In this document: piece by piece, positions 33,771-43,326 of the stretch
How the letters are laid out: each line of letters starts with the position of its first letter
How positions within the stretch are numbered: the first letter of the stretch is position 1
Assembly (NCBI GenBank): GCA_012838175.1
Contig: DUPU01000169.1
Span: 1-52,565 of the forward strand
DNA length: 52,565 nucleotides
Source of the DNA: Clostridia bacterium
GTDB lineage: Bacteria; Bacillota; Dehalobacteriia; Dehalobacteriales; Dehalobacteriaceae
Direction: 5' to 3'
Made by a program: the position numbers and the translations under genes
The notes under the pieces: model-generated
Databases searched by the model: none
Told to the model about the DNA's origin: nothing
The model's input: the letters and a program-made list of their open reading frames with translations, nothing else

Positions 33771-35321
33771 ATGTCAAGAGAAGAAAAATTGGCCAAGTTA
33801 TCTCAAAAAAGAGACAAGGTGCTCGGTGGCGGCGGGCCGAAAAGAATTGAAAAACAACACCAGGCCGGCAAGCTGACTGCCCGGGAGCGAATTGATAAGC
33901 TTTTGGACAAAGGCAGTTTTGTGGAATTGGACCAGTTTGTGGTGCACCGGGGAGTAGAATTTGGCATGCAGGATGTGGAGGCCCCGGGAGAAGGTGTGGT
34001 AACAGGGTATGGGACTATTGACGGCCGGTTGGTTTATCTTTTCTCCCAGGATTTTACCGTTTTGGGAGGATCTTTAGGGGAAATGCATGCAGCTAAAATC
34101 TGCAAGGTAATGGATTTAGCGTTAAAAATGGGTGCCCCCTTCATTGGAATAAATGATTCCGGAGGTGCCAGAATCCAAGAAGGTATTGACGCTTTAAACG
34201 GGTATGGGGAAATATTTAAACGCAACACCCTGGCTTCCGGAGTAATCCCTCAAATTTCTGTAATTATGGGTCCATGTGCCGGGGGAGCAGTTTACTCTCC
34301 GGCTTTAACCGACTTTATTTTTATGACGGATAAAACCAGTCAAATGTTTATTACCGGTCCCCAGGTAATTAAGGCCGTAACCGGAGAAGAAGTAAGCTCT
34401 GAGGATTTAGGCGGGGCTTTAACCCACAACCGGGTAAGCGGCAACGCACATTTCTTCGCCGTGGATGAAGAAGATTGTTTCCATCAAATCAAAAGGCTTT
34501 TAAGCTATATCCCTTCTAATAATTTAGACCCGGTACCTGTGGTTAAAACAAACGATCCGGCGGAACGCATGGATGAAATACTAAAAACCGTAGTTCCTGA
34601 TGATGCCAATAAGGCTTATGACATGATGGATGTAATTACTGCCTTGGCGGATAACCGGGACTTTTTTGAAATCCAGCCTCATTTTGCCAAGAATATTATT
34701 ATCGGTTTTATGCGCCTGAATGGGATATCCGTAGGAGTAATCGCCAACCAGCCAAAAGTTATGGCGGGCTGCCTGGATATCAATTGTTCCGATAAGGCCA
34801 GTCGTTTTATTCGCTTTTGTGATGCTTTTGGGATACCTCTCCTTACCATTGTGGATACCCCAGGTTATTTACCCGGGGTAGGCCAAGAACATGGAGGTAT
34901 TATTCGGCACGGAGCGAAACTTTTATATGCTTATTCCGAGGCTACCGTACCCAAAATCCAATTAATAACCAGAAAAGCATACGGCGGTGCCTATTTGGCC
35001 ATGTGCGCCAAATCTTTGGGTGCGGATACGTCTATTGCTTGGCCCAGTGCTGAAATCGCCGTAATGGGGGCTCAGGGGGCTGCCAATATTGTTTTCCGGA
35101 AGGAAATTGCCAATGCGGAAAATCCAAATGAAAAGCGGCAAGAAAAAATTGCCGAATATGAAGAAAAATTCTCCAACCCATATTGTGCTGCAGCCAGAGG
35201 CTTTGCAGATTTGGTAATCGAACCGGAGAAAACCAGGTACTTTTTAATTAAGTCCTTAGAGTCTCTTCTTACCAAACGGGAGAGCCGCCCGGGCAAAAAA
35301 CACGGAAATATTCCGGTTTAA
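33771..35321 (+). CDS. mmdA: Methylmalonyl-CoA decarboxylase, carboxyltransferase (alpha) subunit
   Basis: MmdA moves the carboxyl group of (S)-methylmalonyl-CoA to biotin, the first step of a sodium-pumping decarboxylase, or the reverse as a propionyl-CoA carboxylase component. The 516-residue crotonase-fold protein has both carboxyltransferase halves, seen in GGSLGEMHAAKI, FIGINDSGGARIQEG, GPCAGGAVYSPALTDF and, in the second half, DTPGYLPGVGQEHGGIIRHGAKLLYA and KAYGGAYLAMCAKSLGAD. It lies with mmdD, mmdC and mmdB genes in the Propionigenium modestum order A-D-C-B. The presence of a membrane beta subunit and the absence of a biotin carboxylase here favour the sodium-pumping decarboxylase. 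Start: ATG 33771 after TAGGAGG. Confidence 0.92.
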   Translation: MSREEKLAKLSQKRDKVLGGGGPKRIEKQHQAGKLTARERIDKLLDKGSFVELDQFVVHRGVEFGMQDVEAPGEGVVTGYGTIDGRLVYLFSQDFTVLGGSLGEMHAAKICKVMDLALKMGAPFIGINDSGGARIQEGIDALNGYGEIFKRNTLASGVIPQISVIMGPCAGGAVYSPALTDFIFMTDKTSQMFITGPQVIKAVTGEEVSSEDLGGALTHNRVSGNAHFFAVDEEDCFHQIKRLLSYIPSNNLDPVPVVKTNDPAERMDEILKTVVPDDANKAYDMMDVITALADNRDFFEIQPHFAKNIIIGFMRLNGISVGVIANQPKVMAGCLDINCSDKASRFIRFCDAFGIPLLTIVDTPGYLPGVGQEHGGIIRHGAKLLYAYSEATVPKIQLITRKAYGGAYLAMCAKSLGADTSIAWPSAEIAVMGAQGAANIVFRKEIANAENPNEKRQEKIAEYEEKFSNPYCAAARGFADLVIEPEKTRYFLIKSLESLLTKRESRPGKKHGNIPV

Positions 35322-35334
35322 GGTGGTGCACTAG

Positions 35335-35724
35335 ATGTTAGAGTATTTTGAAGAAGGAATCCTGACTACTTTGATCGGTATGGGTGTGGTATTTTCCGTA
35401 CTGATTGTACTTTCTTTAATGATTAAATGGCTTAATTCCGGGGTAAATGCCGCAATGGGAAGAAAACCAAAGAACGAAGAAATAAATATCAGCCAATCTG
35501 AACAAGCTCCGGCAAAACCAGAAATGAAAAAAAACCAAAGCATTTCACCCGCAGTAGTTGCCGCTATTACTGCCACCATCTGTGCTTTAACGGGCAAAAC
35601 TGCGGAAGAGTTTAAATTTACTGAGATTCGTCGGGTTTCCCACAATAGACCTATCTGGTCCATTGCGGGCACCCAGGATATTATGTCAACCAGACAACGA
35701 TTTATCGAAAGGGGAAATAGATAA
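35335..35724 (+). CDS. mmdD: Sodium-pump decarboxylase small membrane subunit (OadG/MmdD-like)
   Basis: This 129-residue protein has one membrane helix near its start (about residues 10-32) and a long cytoplasmic tail, the pattern of oxaloacetate decarboxylase gamma and MmdD subunits. It anchors the carboxyltransferase and biotin carrier to the membrane pump. The tail (QAPAKPEMKKNQSISPAVVAAI to the C-terminal RRVSHNRPIWSIAGTQDIM) is typical for Clostridia members. It starts 13 bases after mmdA at an ATG with AAGGTGG upstream. Its stop codon overlaps the start of the biotin carrier gene by one base, so the two are tightly coupled. Confidence 0.88.
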   Translation: MLEYFEEGILTTLIGMGVVFSVLIVLSLMIKWLNSGVNAAMGRKPKNEEINISQSEQAPAKPEMKKNQSISPAVVAAITATICALTGKTAEEFKFTEIRRVSHNRPIWSIAGTQDIMSTRQRFIERGNR

Positions 35725-36131
35725 TGAGGAAATTTAATGTAATAGTTAATGGGGAAGCATTTGAAGTAGAGATTGAAGAAGTAGGAGGGAGTGCGCCCGC
35801 CGCTCCGATAAAAGAACCGGTTTCCGCAGATACTAAGCCGACGCCGCAACCTGCTGCACCTCCTGCTCCCAAATCAGAGGCCAAACCAGCAGTCTCAAAA
35901 CCGGTAGCGTCAGGAGCTGCCAATGAAGTGACCAGTCCGCTTCCCGGTACGGTGCTTAGTATTAACTGTAATGAAGGACAAACAGTTAATGCCGGTGATG
36001 TGGTGATGATTCTTGAAGCTATGAAAATGGAAAATGAAATTGTCGCCCCTCAAGCTGGAAAGATTACAGCTATTTACGTTAAAAAAGGTGATAATGTCCA
36101 AGCGGGAGATTTGCTGTTTGCTTTGGGTTAA
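35724..36131 (+). CDS. mmdC: Biotin carrier subunit of the decarboxylase
   Basis: This 135-residue biotin carrier shuttles the carboxyl group between MmdA and the membrane subunit MmdB. A short N-terminal beta part is followed by a flexible linker rich in proline and alanine (about residues 22-64). The biotinyl domain (about 66-135) contains the EAMKMEN motif, biotinylation expected at K101. The linker length is typical of sodium-pump decarboxylases. It overlaps the previous gene by one base and is followed by mmdB after a 41-base gap with GGGAGGGG. Confidence 0.94.
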   Translation: MRKFNVIVNGEAFEVEIEEVGGSAPAAPIKEPVSADTKPTPQPAAPPAPKSEAKPAVSKPVASGAANEVTSPLPGTVLSINCNEGQTVNAGDVVMILEAMKMENEIVAPQAGKITAIYVKKGDNVQAGDLLFALG

Positions 36132-36172
36132 AACAGATTCAAGGATAGATTCAATAAGGGAGGGGCTGGCTT

Positions 36173-37339
36173 GTGGATATTGGCGGTAGTTTAATTGAGT
36201 TTTTTCATACCACAGGTTTTGTAAATCTAACCTGGGGCCATATTTTAATGATATGCGTGGCTTGTATACTTTTATATTTGGCCATTAAAAAAGGATTTGA
36301 ACCTCTATTATTGGTGCCGATCGGTTTTGGCATGCTTTTGGCCAATATCCCCATATCGGGAATCACGGCACCGCCTGTGATGGAAATAGGAGAAGACGGG
36401 TTGCCTGTGGTGAAGGAAATAGGCGGTTTGCTCTATTACCTGTTTCAAGGAGATGTTTTAGGAATATTCCCTCCCCTAATCTTTTTAGGGATTGGAGCAA
36501 TGACGGACTTTGGGCCCTTGATTGCAAACCCGAAAAGTCTTTTATTGGGAGCAGCCGCTCAGTTAGGTGTCTTTCTCACATTTTGGGGAGCACTTTTCCT
36601 GAAATACAGCCCGGCGGAAGCTGCTTCCATCGGAATTATCGGGGGAGCGGACGGACCTACAGCCATATTTTTGGCTACCAGGCTGGCACCCCACCTATTA
36701 GGGCCTATTGCCGTGGCGGCATATTCCTATATGGCCTTGGTACCTATTATTATTCCGCCGGTAGCTAAATTATTAACTACAAAAGAAGAGCGAAAAATTG
36801 TCATGAAGCAACTGAAACCCGTCAGCAAAACCACCAAAATTCTATTTCCAATTGTAACAACGGTAGTAGTATCTTTAACCTTGCCTGCTGCTACGCCGTT
36901 GATCGGTATGCTCATGTTAGGCAACTTGTTTAAAGAGTGCGGGGTAGTGGAAAGATTGTCAGATACTGCGCAAAATGCCTTAATTAATATTGTTACCATT
37001 TTCCTTGGGGTTACCGTAGGAGCTACGGCCACAGCGGAAGCTTTTCTAAACTGGAAAACCATCGGTATTTTCCTTTTAGGGGCTTTAGCTTTTGCCTTTG
37101 GCGCAGGAGGAGGAGTGTTGCTGGCTAAACTGATGAACTTGTTTGTTAAAGAAAAAATCAATCCTCTCATCGGTGCCGCCGGCGTTTCCGCCGTGCCCAT
37201 GGCCGCCCGGGTTGTGCAAAAAATGGGCCAGAAAGAAAACCCCAGGAATTTCCTATTAATGCATGCCATGGGTCCCAATGTGGCAGGAGTTATCGGTACG
37301 GCAGTGGCAGCAGGAGTTCTGCTGACTCTATTCCAATAA
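36173..37339 (+). CDS. mmdB: Sodium-translocating decarboxylase beta subunit
   Basis: MmdB/OadB is the membrane subunit that removes CO2 from carboxybiotin and pumps sodium ions out; run backwards it uses the sodium gradient. The 388-residue protein is hydrophobic with about nine membrane segments. The sodium-site motif [13 protein letters not shown] is intact, with D160 at the position of the essential Asp of Klebsiella OadB. The late loop [15 protein letters not shown] and the [17 protein letters not shown] stretch are also typical. Start: GTG 36173 after GGGAGGGG. It ends the mutase-decarboxylase operon, followed by a strong terminator. Confidence 0.94.
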   Translation: MDIGGSLIEFFHTTGFVNLTWGHILMICVACILLYLAIKKGFEPLLLVPIGFGMLLANIPISGITAPPVMEIGEDGLPVVKEIGGLLYYLFQGDVLGIFPPLIFLGIGAMTDFGPLIANPKSLLLGAAAQLGVFLTFWGALFLKYSPAEAASIGIIGGADGPTAIFLATRLAPHLLGPIAVAAYSYMALVPIIIPPVAKLLTTKEERKIVMKQLKPVSKTTKILFPIVTTVVVSLTLPAATPLIGMLMLGNLFKECGVVERLSDTAQNALINIVTIFLGVTVGATATAEAFLNWKTIGIFLLGALAFAFGAGGGVLLAKLMNLFVKEKINPLIGAAGVSAVPMAARVVQKMGQKENPRNFLLMHAMGPNVAGVIGTAVAAGVLLTLFQ

Positions 37340-37412
37340 AAACAACGAAAAAGGTCGGTTTTTGTTTATTATAATCAGTGAAAAGAATAAACATATTTTC
37401 CTAAATTTTTGT

Positions 37413-37460
37413 AAAAAGTCTCCCGGATAGAGGTATTTTCCTCTATTTCGGGAGACTTTT
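37413..37460 (+). terminator. Terminator of the methylmalonyl-CoA operon
   Basis: A long stem AAAAGTCTCCCGGATAGAGG with CCTCTATTTCGGGAGACTTTT, small internal mismatch, lies about 75 bases after mmdB and ends in T residues. Confidence 0.85.
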
Positions 37461-37579
37461 CTTTAAAGTATGATAAAAAAGAAAATAAAATAAATAAAAG
37501 AAGGAAAAAGCAAAAGAAGTGAGAATATGTATGATATAGGGACATGGCAGAAAAGATATTATTTGAAAGGAGGTTTAAA

Positions 37580-38419
37580 ATGAGGGTAATTGATTATCAA
37601 GAAATTGTAGACGCTGTAGCCAAATTATGTATGGAAGGTAATTTTGATTTGGGGCAGGATGTTTTAAATGCTTTGCACAGAGGATATGAGACGGAAGCTT
37701 CTGCGCCCGGAAAAGATATTCTCAATCAATTAATTAAAAATGCTGAAATAGCCCGAAATGAGCAAGTACCTATGTGTCAGGACTGCGGCGTGGCAGTCGT
37801 CTTTGTTGAAATGGGCCAGGATCTCACCCTATCCGGAGGATATATCAATGATGCCATCACTGACGGAGTTATAAAGGGGTATGCTGAGGGCTATTTAAGA
37901 AAATCTATGTGTGATCCCTTTACTCGAAAAAACACCGGTAATAATGCTCCTCCTATTATCCACACGCAAATTGTGCCGGGAGAAAATCTGAAAATTACCG
38001 TTGCTCCTAAAGGTGGGGGCAGTGAAAACATGAGCGCCATTGCCATGCTGCCACCTTCAGCAGGAATTGAAGGAGCAAAACAGTTTATCATAGAAAGAGT
38101 TCGGCAAGCCGGACCTAATCCTTGCCCGCCTATTGTGGTTGGTGTAGGAATTGGAGGAAACTTTGAAACATGTGCCCTGCTGGCTAAAAAAGCTTTGCTC
38201 CGTGACATCGGAGAACCAAGTCCCATAAAAGAAGTCGCTGAAATTGAAGAAGACCTATTGAAAAGAATTAACAACTTAGGCATTGGCCCGGGAGGTTTGG
38301 GCGGCAGAATAACTGCTTTAGGAGTAGCAGTGGAAGTATATCCCTGCCATATTGCCAGCTTTCCTGTTGCTGTAAATATCAACTGCCATGCTGCCCGTCA
38401 TAAAAGTATAGTTTTATAG
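37580..38419 (+). CDS. Fumarate hydratase class I, alpha subunit
   Basis: This is the N-terminal half of the two-subunit iron-sulfur fumarase (TtdA/FumA-N type), 279 residues, cytoplasmic and oxygen-sensitive. It adds water to fumarate to give malate, or the reverse. Cluster cysteines are C66 and/or C69 in PMCQDCGVAVVF, with others in NFETCALLAKKAL and in the C-terminal YPCHIAS and INCHAARHKS segments. MLPPSAG and GVGIGGNFE segments are also typical. The start is ATG 37580 after GAAAGGAGG; the ATG 36 bases upstream has no ribosome binding site. Its partner is encoded 12 bases downstream. Confidence 0.9.
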   Translation: MRVIDYQEIVDAVAKLCMEGNFDLGQDVLNALHRGYETEASAPGKDILNQLIKNAEIARNEQVPMCQDCGVAVVFVEMGQDLTLSGGYINDAITDGVIKGYAEGYLRKSMCDPFTRKNTGNNAPPIIHTQIVPGENLKITVAPKGGGSENMSAIAMLPPSAGIEGAKQFIIERVRQAGPNPCPPIVVGVGIGGNFETCALLAKKALLRDIGEPSPIKEVAEIEEDLLKRINNLGIGPGGLGGRITALGVAVEVYPCHIASFPVAVNINCHAARHKSIVL

Positions 38420-38431
38420 GGAGGGAAAAAA

Positions 38432-38989
38432 ATGACGGTACATCATTTGACCACTCCTCTTACTGATGCTGATTTAGCAAATTTAAAAATAGGAGATCAG
38501 GTTTTGCTAAGCGGGGTAGTCTATACCGGCCGTGACGCCGCCCATAAACGTTTAGTGGATTTAGTAAACCAGGGAAAAGAATTGCCCATTGACTTAGAAG
38601 GTCATGTTATTTATTATGTGGGACCGGCACCGGCTAAGCCCGGTCAGGTCATCGGCTCAGCCGGACCGACCACCAGTTACCGGATGGATGCTTATGCTCC
38701 CACATTAATAGAGCAAAAAGGGCTTAAAGGCATGATCGGAAAAGGATCTAGAAATGATCAGGTTAAAGAAGCCATGGTAAAACATAAAGCCGTTTATTTT
38801 GGTGCTACCGGTGGAGCAGGAGCTCTGCTGGCGAAATGCATTAAATCTGCAGAAGTCATTGCCTATCCGGAGTTAGGTCCTGAGGCAGTAAGAAAACTGG
38901 TAGTGGAAGATTTGCCTCTAACGGTAATAAACGATATCTATGGCGGCGATTTATATGAAGAAGGTGTAAAAAAATACCGCATAGAGTAA
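38432..38989 (+). CDS. Fumarate hydratase class I, beta subunit
   Basis: This 185-residue protein is the C-terminal partner of the two-subunit fumarase (TtdB/FumA-C type). The family segments are GDQVLLSGVVYTGRDAAHKRL, IYYVGPAPAKPGQVIGSAGPTTS-type, GMIGKGSR and FGATGGAGALLAK. The partner alpha gene lies 12 bases upstream and malic enzyme 35 bases downstream, so fumarate, malate and pyruvate form one route. Tartrate dehydratase is the alternative for this fold; the fumarase call rests on the neighbour malic enzyme and methylmalonyl operon. Start: ATG 38462 is not needed; ATG 38432 has GGGAGGG upstream. Confidence 0.9.
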   Translation: MTVHHLTTPLTDADLANLKIGDQVLLSGVVYTGRDAAHKRLVDLVNQGKELPIDLEGHVIYYVGPAPAKPGQVIGSAGPTTSYRMDAYAPTLIEQKGLKGMIGKGSRNDQVKEAMVKHKAVYFGATGGAGALLAKCIKSAEVIAYPELGPEAVRKLVVEDLPLTVINDIYGGDLYEEGVKKYRIE

Positions 38990-39024
38990 AATAAAATATA
39001 GAGAAAAAGAGGAAGGAGTATTTT

Positions 39025-40257
39025 ATGGATATTTTTAAAGAAGCGCTTAAATTTCATGAGGAAAAACAAGGGAAGATTGAAGTAACCCCTTTGGCTCCTG
39101 TAACCAATGAAAAAGAAATGAGTTTAGCCTATACCCCAGGGGTAGCTGAACCTTGTAAGGTAATAAGCAAAGACGTAAATGCCGTAAACAAGTATACCCG
39201 TCGGTGGAATATGGTAGCCGTTGTTTCTGACGGTACTGCCGTTTTGGGTTTAGGAGACATCGGTCCGGAAGCAGGTCTCCCTGTGATGGAAGGAAAATGT
39301 GTTTTATTCAAGGCTTTTGGTGGGGTCGATGCTTTCCCTATTTGTGTGAATACTAAAGATGTGGATGAAATTGTTCAATTTGTGAAGCTTTTGGAACCTA
39401 CCTTTGCCGGGATAAACCTGGAGGATATTTCTGCTCCCAGGTGTTTTGAAATTGAACGACGCTTGAAAAAAGAAACCAATATGGCAATTTTCCATGATGA
39501 TCAGCATGGTACTGCTATAGTGACCATGGCCGGTCTGGTTAATGCTTTGAAAATTGTAAATAAAAAGCTGGAAGATATTAAAGTAATTACATGCGGAGCA
39601 GGAGCAGCCGGTATTGCCATTATTAAACTCTTAATTCATATGGGTGTAAAAGACGTCATCATGTGTGACCGTAGGGGAACCATCTATGAAGGCCGCACAG
39701 AGGGCATGAACCCGGAAAAAGAGGAAATTGCCAAAATCACCAATAGAGATATGGTAAAAGGCTCTTTAGCCGATGCCTTCAAAGGTGCCGATGTTTTCAT
39801 CGGAGTTTCCGGACCTGGTCTGGTCACCAAAGAAATGATAGCATCCATGAATAAAGGGGCTATTGTTATGGCCATGGCTAACCCCATTCCGGAAATAATG
39901 CCTGATGAAGCAAAAGAAGCAGGAGCAGCCGTTATTTGCACCGGACGTTCTGACTTCCCCAATCAGGTAAACAATGTTCTCGCATTCCCCGGGATATTCC
40001 GCGGAGCCCTTGATGTTGAAGCAACAGATATTAACGAAGAAATGAAAATAGCTGCTGCTTATGCGATTGCAGATCAAGTAAAAGAATCCGAATTGTCTCC
40101 GGAATTCGTAATTCCGAAAGCGTTCAATCCCGATGTGGGTCCGGCGGTAGCAGCTGCTGTGGCCAAAGCCGCCATGGAAAGCGGTGTAGCCAGAAAACAA
40201 GTTGATCCTGCTTGGGTTGAAAAGCATTGTCGAGAAATGTATACCATTGTTAAATAA
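39025..40257 (+). CDS. Malic enzyme (oxaloacetate-decarboxylating malate dehydrogenase)
   Basis: This 410-residue enzyme oxidatively decarboxylates malate to pyruvate and CO2 with NAD(P), or the reverse. It is the short bacterial type without a phosphotransacetylase domain. Features: LAYTPGVAEPC near the start with the catalytic Tyr, the catalytic lysine region in GKCVLFKAFGGVDAFPI, metal ligands in NLEDISAPRCFEIE and FHDDQHGTAIV, and a Rossmann motif CGAGAAGIAI. MANPIPEIMP is also typical. ATG 39025 follows GGAAGGAG. It closes the fumarase operon and is followed by a terminator. The cofactor preference is not readable with confidence. Confidence 0.94.
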   Translation: MDIFKEALKFHEEKQGKIEVTPLAPVTNEKEMSLAYTPGVAEPCKVISKDVNAVNKYTRRWNMVAVVSDGTAVLGLGDIGPEAGLPVMEGKCVLFKAFGGVDAFPICVNTKDVDEIVQFVKLLEPTFAGINLEDISAPRCFEIERRLKKETNMAIFHDDQHGTAIVTMAGLVNALKIVNKKLEDIKVITCGAGAAGIAIIKLLIHMGVKDVIMCDRRGTIYEGRTEGMNPEKEEIAKITNRDMVKGSLADAFKGADVFIGVSGPGLVTKEMIASMNKGAIVMAMANPIPEIMPDEAKEAGAAVICTGRSDFPNQVNNVLAFPGIFRGALDVEATDINEEMKIAAAYAIADQVKESELSPEFVIPKAFNPDVGPAVAAAVAKAAMESGVARKQVDPAWVEKHCREMYTIVK

Positions 40258-40270
40258 ATAGATAACTTCG

Positions 40271-40297
40271 AAAGACCTCCTGACGGGGGTCTTTTTT
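40271..40297 (+). terminator. Terminator after malic enzyme
   Basis: A 10-bp stem AAAGACCTCC/GGGGGTCTTT with a TGAC loop (40271-40280 with 40285-40294) runs into a T-run. Confidence 0.9.
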
Positions 40298-40422
40298 GTT
40301 GATAAAAATTGGTGCCTTAATGAAACTCGTGATAGCAATTCAACATACTTTCTTTTATTATGATAAGCAGGAATATGGCCGAAAAATGTGGAATCAACAC
40401 AGGGCGAAAGGAGTTCGATGGG

Positions 40423-43251
40423 GTGAATTATGTAGTTTTGGACTTGGAAACCACTGGACTTAACTGTGGAAAAGATCAGGTCATTGAAATCGGAGCGGTG
40501 CGCATTGCTCAAGGAACTTTGCAGGAAGAGTTTTCTACTCTCGTTAATCCCGGGTGCAGCATTCCCGAAGAAATTACAGAGTTAACGGGGATTGATGATG
40601 AGATGGTGAAAAATATGCCTTTCTTAACGGAGGTCCTTCCTCAATTGGATAATTTTCTTCAGGGAGCAGTGCTCATCGGGCATAATATTCAATTTGATTT
40701 AAGCTTTCTCAAATCCTATATTACTCTTCCCGAAAACTATTTGGATACGGTGGAAATGGCCAAAATCCTTTTTCCTTATGCCCCCGGCTATTCATTAGAC
40801 GAATTGGCATATTCCCTTGATATTGACCGTTCCTCTGCCCACAGGGCTTTAGGGGACGCCCGTACTACCGGATTGTTGTTTTTACGGTTGCAGCAAATTC
40901 TTAAAGATCTCGATTTTGTTGTGTTAGAAACCTTATTCCTTCTGAGTCAAAAAACAAAAAGCACTTTAAGCTGCTTATTCGCCCAGGTGTATAGACAAAG
41001 AATGAGTTCATTTCCCCGGGAAGGAATTAAATCCAGACAATTATATTCCCAGGGAGACATGAGAATGGGTATCTTTTCTTCTCATCCACAACCGGAGTTT
41101 ATTGAAGATTATGAAATTACCCCAGAAGAACTGGCCCCCATATTCCAACCGGGGGGAAGGATGGAAACCATGATCCAAGGCTTTAGATACCGGCCGGAGC
41201 AGGAAGAAATGGCCAAAGAAACCGCCAGATGCTGGAACCAAGGAGGATACCTTATTGTTGAAGCCGGAACTGGTATCGGCAAATCTCTGGCCTATCTGCT
41301 CCCGTCTGTTTTATGGAGCATAAATGCAGGTCATAAAGTTATCGTCAGCACTCATACTATTAATTTACAAGAACAATTAAAAAATAAGGATATTCCTTTA
41401 GCCGCCAAAATTAGCGGGAGAGATTTTTCCTCTTCTGTAATTAAAGGACGAAGCCATTATTTATGTTTGAGAAAGTGGGAACAATTTATCAATGAATCCA
41501 ACCAGGAAATACTACGGCTCATCATGCGTTTGGCAATCTGGCTGAACCAAACGGAAACAGGTGATATTGATGAATTAAATCTGAACAAAAAAGAAAAAGC
41601 TGATTGGCAGCATTTGGCTGCAGCCAGTGAGACCTGTTTAGGGATAAAATGCAAATTTTACCGGGGACAGTGTTTTGTATCCCGGGCCAGAAAATTGGCG
41701 GAACAATCTCAGATAATTATAGTTAACCATTCACTGTTATTGGCTAACGCTATGGCCAATGATAATATTCTTCCGGAATACAAATACCTGGTAATTGACG
41801 AAGCCCATCAACTAGAAAAAACAGCGGAAGAACAATTTACCATAGATATTAATTACTTTGCCCTATGGGCTGTTTTTCAAAAGTTAATTAAGGGTGGCAA
41901 TCCGTCATCACGAAATATATTAGAACATCTCACAAAGAAAATGGTTAATCACCCTAATTTGGATCAAGACTTGAGAGATGAATTGATAAGTTTACTGGAA
42001 GACATCGGTCTTATCGGAGAAGAATGTCTGAGCGCAGCAAGGGAGTTTTTTGGTGTTATTAGCGGAATTTTTTCTGCAAATTGGTCGGATAATATCCCTT
42101 ATACCCAAACGATGCGTATTCTACCCTGGCACAGAAAAGAAGATTATTGGCCGGGGATAGTTTCAGCCGGGGAAAATCTTATGATTAAGCTCAAGGGTTT
42201 AATTAAAAAACTTATTTCTTTAGGAGAAAAAACCGGCAGTATGGAAAATGAATACGGCATCGAAATTAATGAAGCCGCTGAGATTAACATGATTGTGTCA
42301 AACCTGCATCAGATTGTTACAGGTTTAGAAATCATTCTTATGGGCGACGAAGAAAACTTTGTCAGTTGGATGGAGTATCAAGGGAACAATAATTTTCTTC
42401 TTCTCCGTACTTCACCTATAGATGTAAAAGAACAACTATATCACTATCTTTTTTCCTCTAAGAAGGGGGTTATTCTCACCTCAGCTACCTTAACTGTGGG
42501 GGGGAAGTTTAATTATTTTACGGAAAGTATTGGTCTGGATTTAGCACCTTTTCCGTTAAAGACAATACAATTACCATCACCCTTTGATTATGAGGAAAAT
42601 GTACTGCTGGCCATCGCATCCGATCTTCCTGAACCAAGTTCTTCTTCGGAAATATTGTTTACAGATAGGATCTGCAAAACCTTAATCAAATTGATTAAGG
42701 CCGCTCAAGGCAGGACACTGGTGCTTTTCACTTCCCATTACCAGTTAAAAGATGTATACCAAAACATTAAGTCACCTTTGAATAAAGATGGGATTACCGT
42801 TTATGCCCATGGAGTTACAGGCAGCAGAACCAAGATTTTGGATGATTTTAAAAATAAAGAAAACAGCGTCATTCTTGGTGCTAATAGTTTTTGGGAAGGT
42901 ATCGATGTGGTGGGGGAAGCCCTGACTTTGGTTATCATTGTAAAACTGCCCTTCTGGCCTCCCACCATTCCAACGGTTTCTGCCCGTTTAGACCGGTATC
43001 AGGCTCTTAATCTAGACGGTTTCCGTTGGTACAGCCTTCCCCAGGCGATTATTAGGTTTAAACAGGGATTTGGACGTTTAATCAGGTCTCACTCTGATTA
43101 TGGAGCCATATGCATCCTTGATAAAAGGATTTATCAAAAGAAATATGGAGCCTCATTTATCAACTCATTGCCCAAGATGAAAACCATCATTGGACAGACA
43201 GATGAGTTGGCAGAGGACATCAGGAATTGGCTCAGGGCGAAAACAAAATAA
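40423..43251 (+). CDS. dinG: DinG-type exonuclease-helicase
   Basis: This 942-residue protein has an N-terminal DEDDh exonuclease domain of the DnaQ/epsilon type, seen in VVLDLETTG (residues about 4-12) and HRALGDARTT (about 135-145). A C-terminal XPD-like superfamily 2 helicase follows, with Walker A EAGTGIGKS near residue 280, DEAH box D459-E-A-H462 and a late QGFGRLIRS motif. Cysteines in SHYLCLRK and TCLGIKCKFYRGQC could bind an [4Fe-4S] cluster as in XPD; some Firmicute DinG proteins lack it. The start is GTG 40423, nine bases after AAAGGAG, giving MNYVVLDLETTG. A start at 40375 is less likely. A role in DNA repair or nucleic acid clean-up is expected. Confidence 0.9.
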   Translation: MNYVVLDLETTGLNCGKDQVIEIGAVRIAQGTLQEEFSTLVNPGCSIPEEITELTGIDDEMVKNMPFLTEVLPQLDNFLQGAVLIGHNIQFDLSFLKSYITLPENYLDTVEMAKILFPYAPGYSLDELAYSLDIDRSSAHRALGDARTTGLLFLRLQQILKDLDFVVLETLFLLSQKTKSTLSCLFAQVYRQRMSSFPREGIKSRQLYSQGDMRMGIFSSHPQPEFIEDYEITPEELAPIFQPGGRMETMIQGFRYRPEQEEMAKETARCWNQGGYLIVEAGTGIGKSLAYLLPSVLWSINAGHKVIVSTHTINLQEQLKNKDIPLAAKISGRDFSSSVIKGRSHYLCLRKWEQFINESNQEILRLIMRLAIWLNQTETGDIDELNLNKKEKADWQHLAAASETCLGIKCKFYRGQCFVSRARKLAEQSQIIIVNHSLLLANAMANDNILPEYKYLVIDEAHQLEKTAEEQFTIDINYFALWAVFQKLIKGGNPSSRNILEHLTKKMVNHPNLDQDLRDELISLLEDIGLIGEECLSAAREFFGVISGIFSANWSDNIPYTQTMRILPWHRKEDYWPGIVSAGENLMIKLKGLIKKLISLGEKTGSMENEYGIEINEAAEINMIVSNLHQIVTGLEIILMGDEENFVSWMEYQGNNNFLLLRTSPIDVKEQLYHYLFSSKKGVILTSATLTVGGKFNYFTESIGLDLAPFPLKTIQLPSPFDYEENVLLAIASDLPEPSSSSEILFTDRICKTLIKLIKAAQGRTLVLFTSHYQLKDVYQNIKSPLNKDGITVYAHGVTGSRTKILDDFKNKENSVILGANSFWEGIDVVGEALTLVIIVKLPFWPPTIPTVSARLDRYQALNLDGFRWYSLPQAIIRFKQGFGRLIRSHSDYGAICILDKRIYQKKYGASFINSLPKMKTIIGQTDELAEDIRNWLRAKTK

Positions 43252-43326
43252 AATTTTGCTTTCCCAGGTAATGAAAAGATGATACAATAATACATGAATT
43301 TAGAGAGGGAGGGATTATCCGCATCT

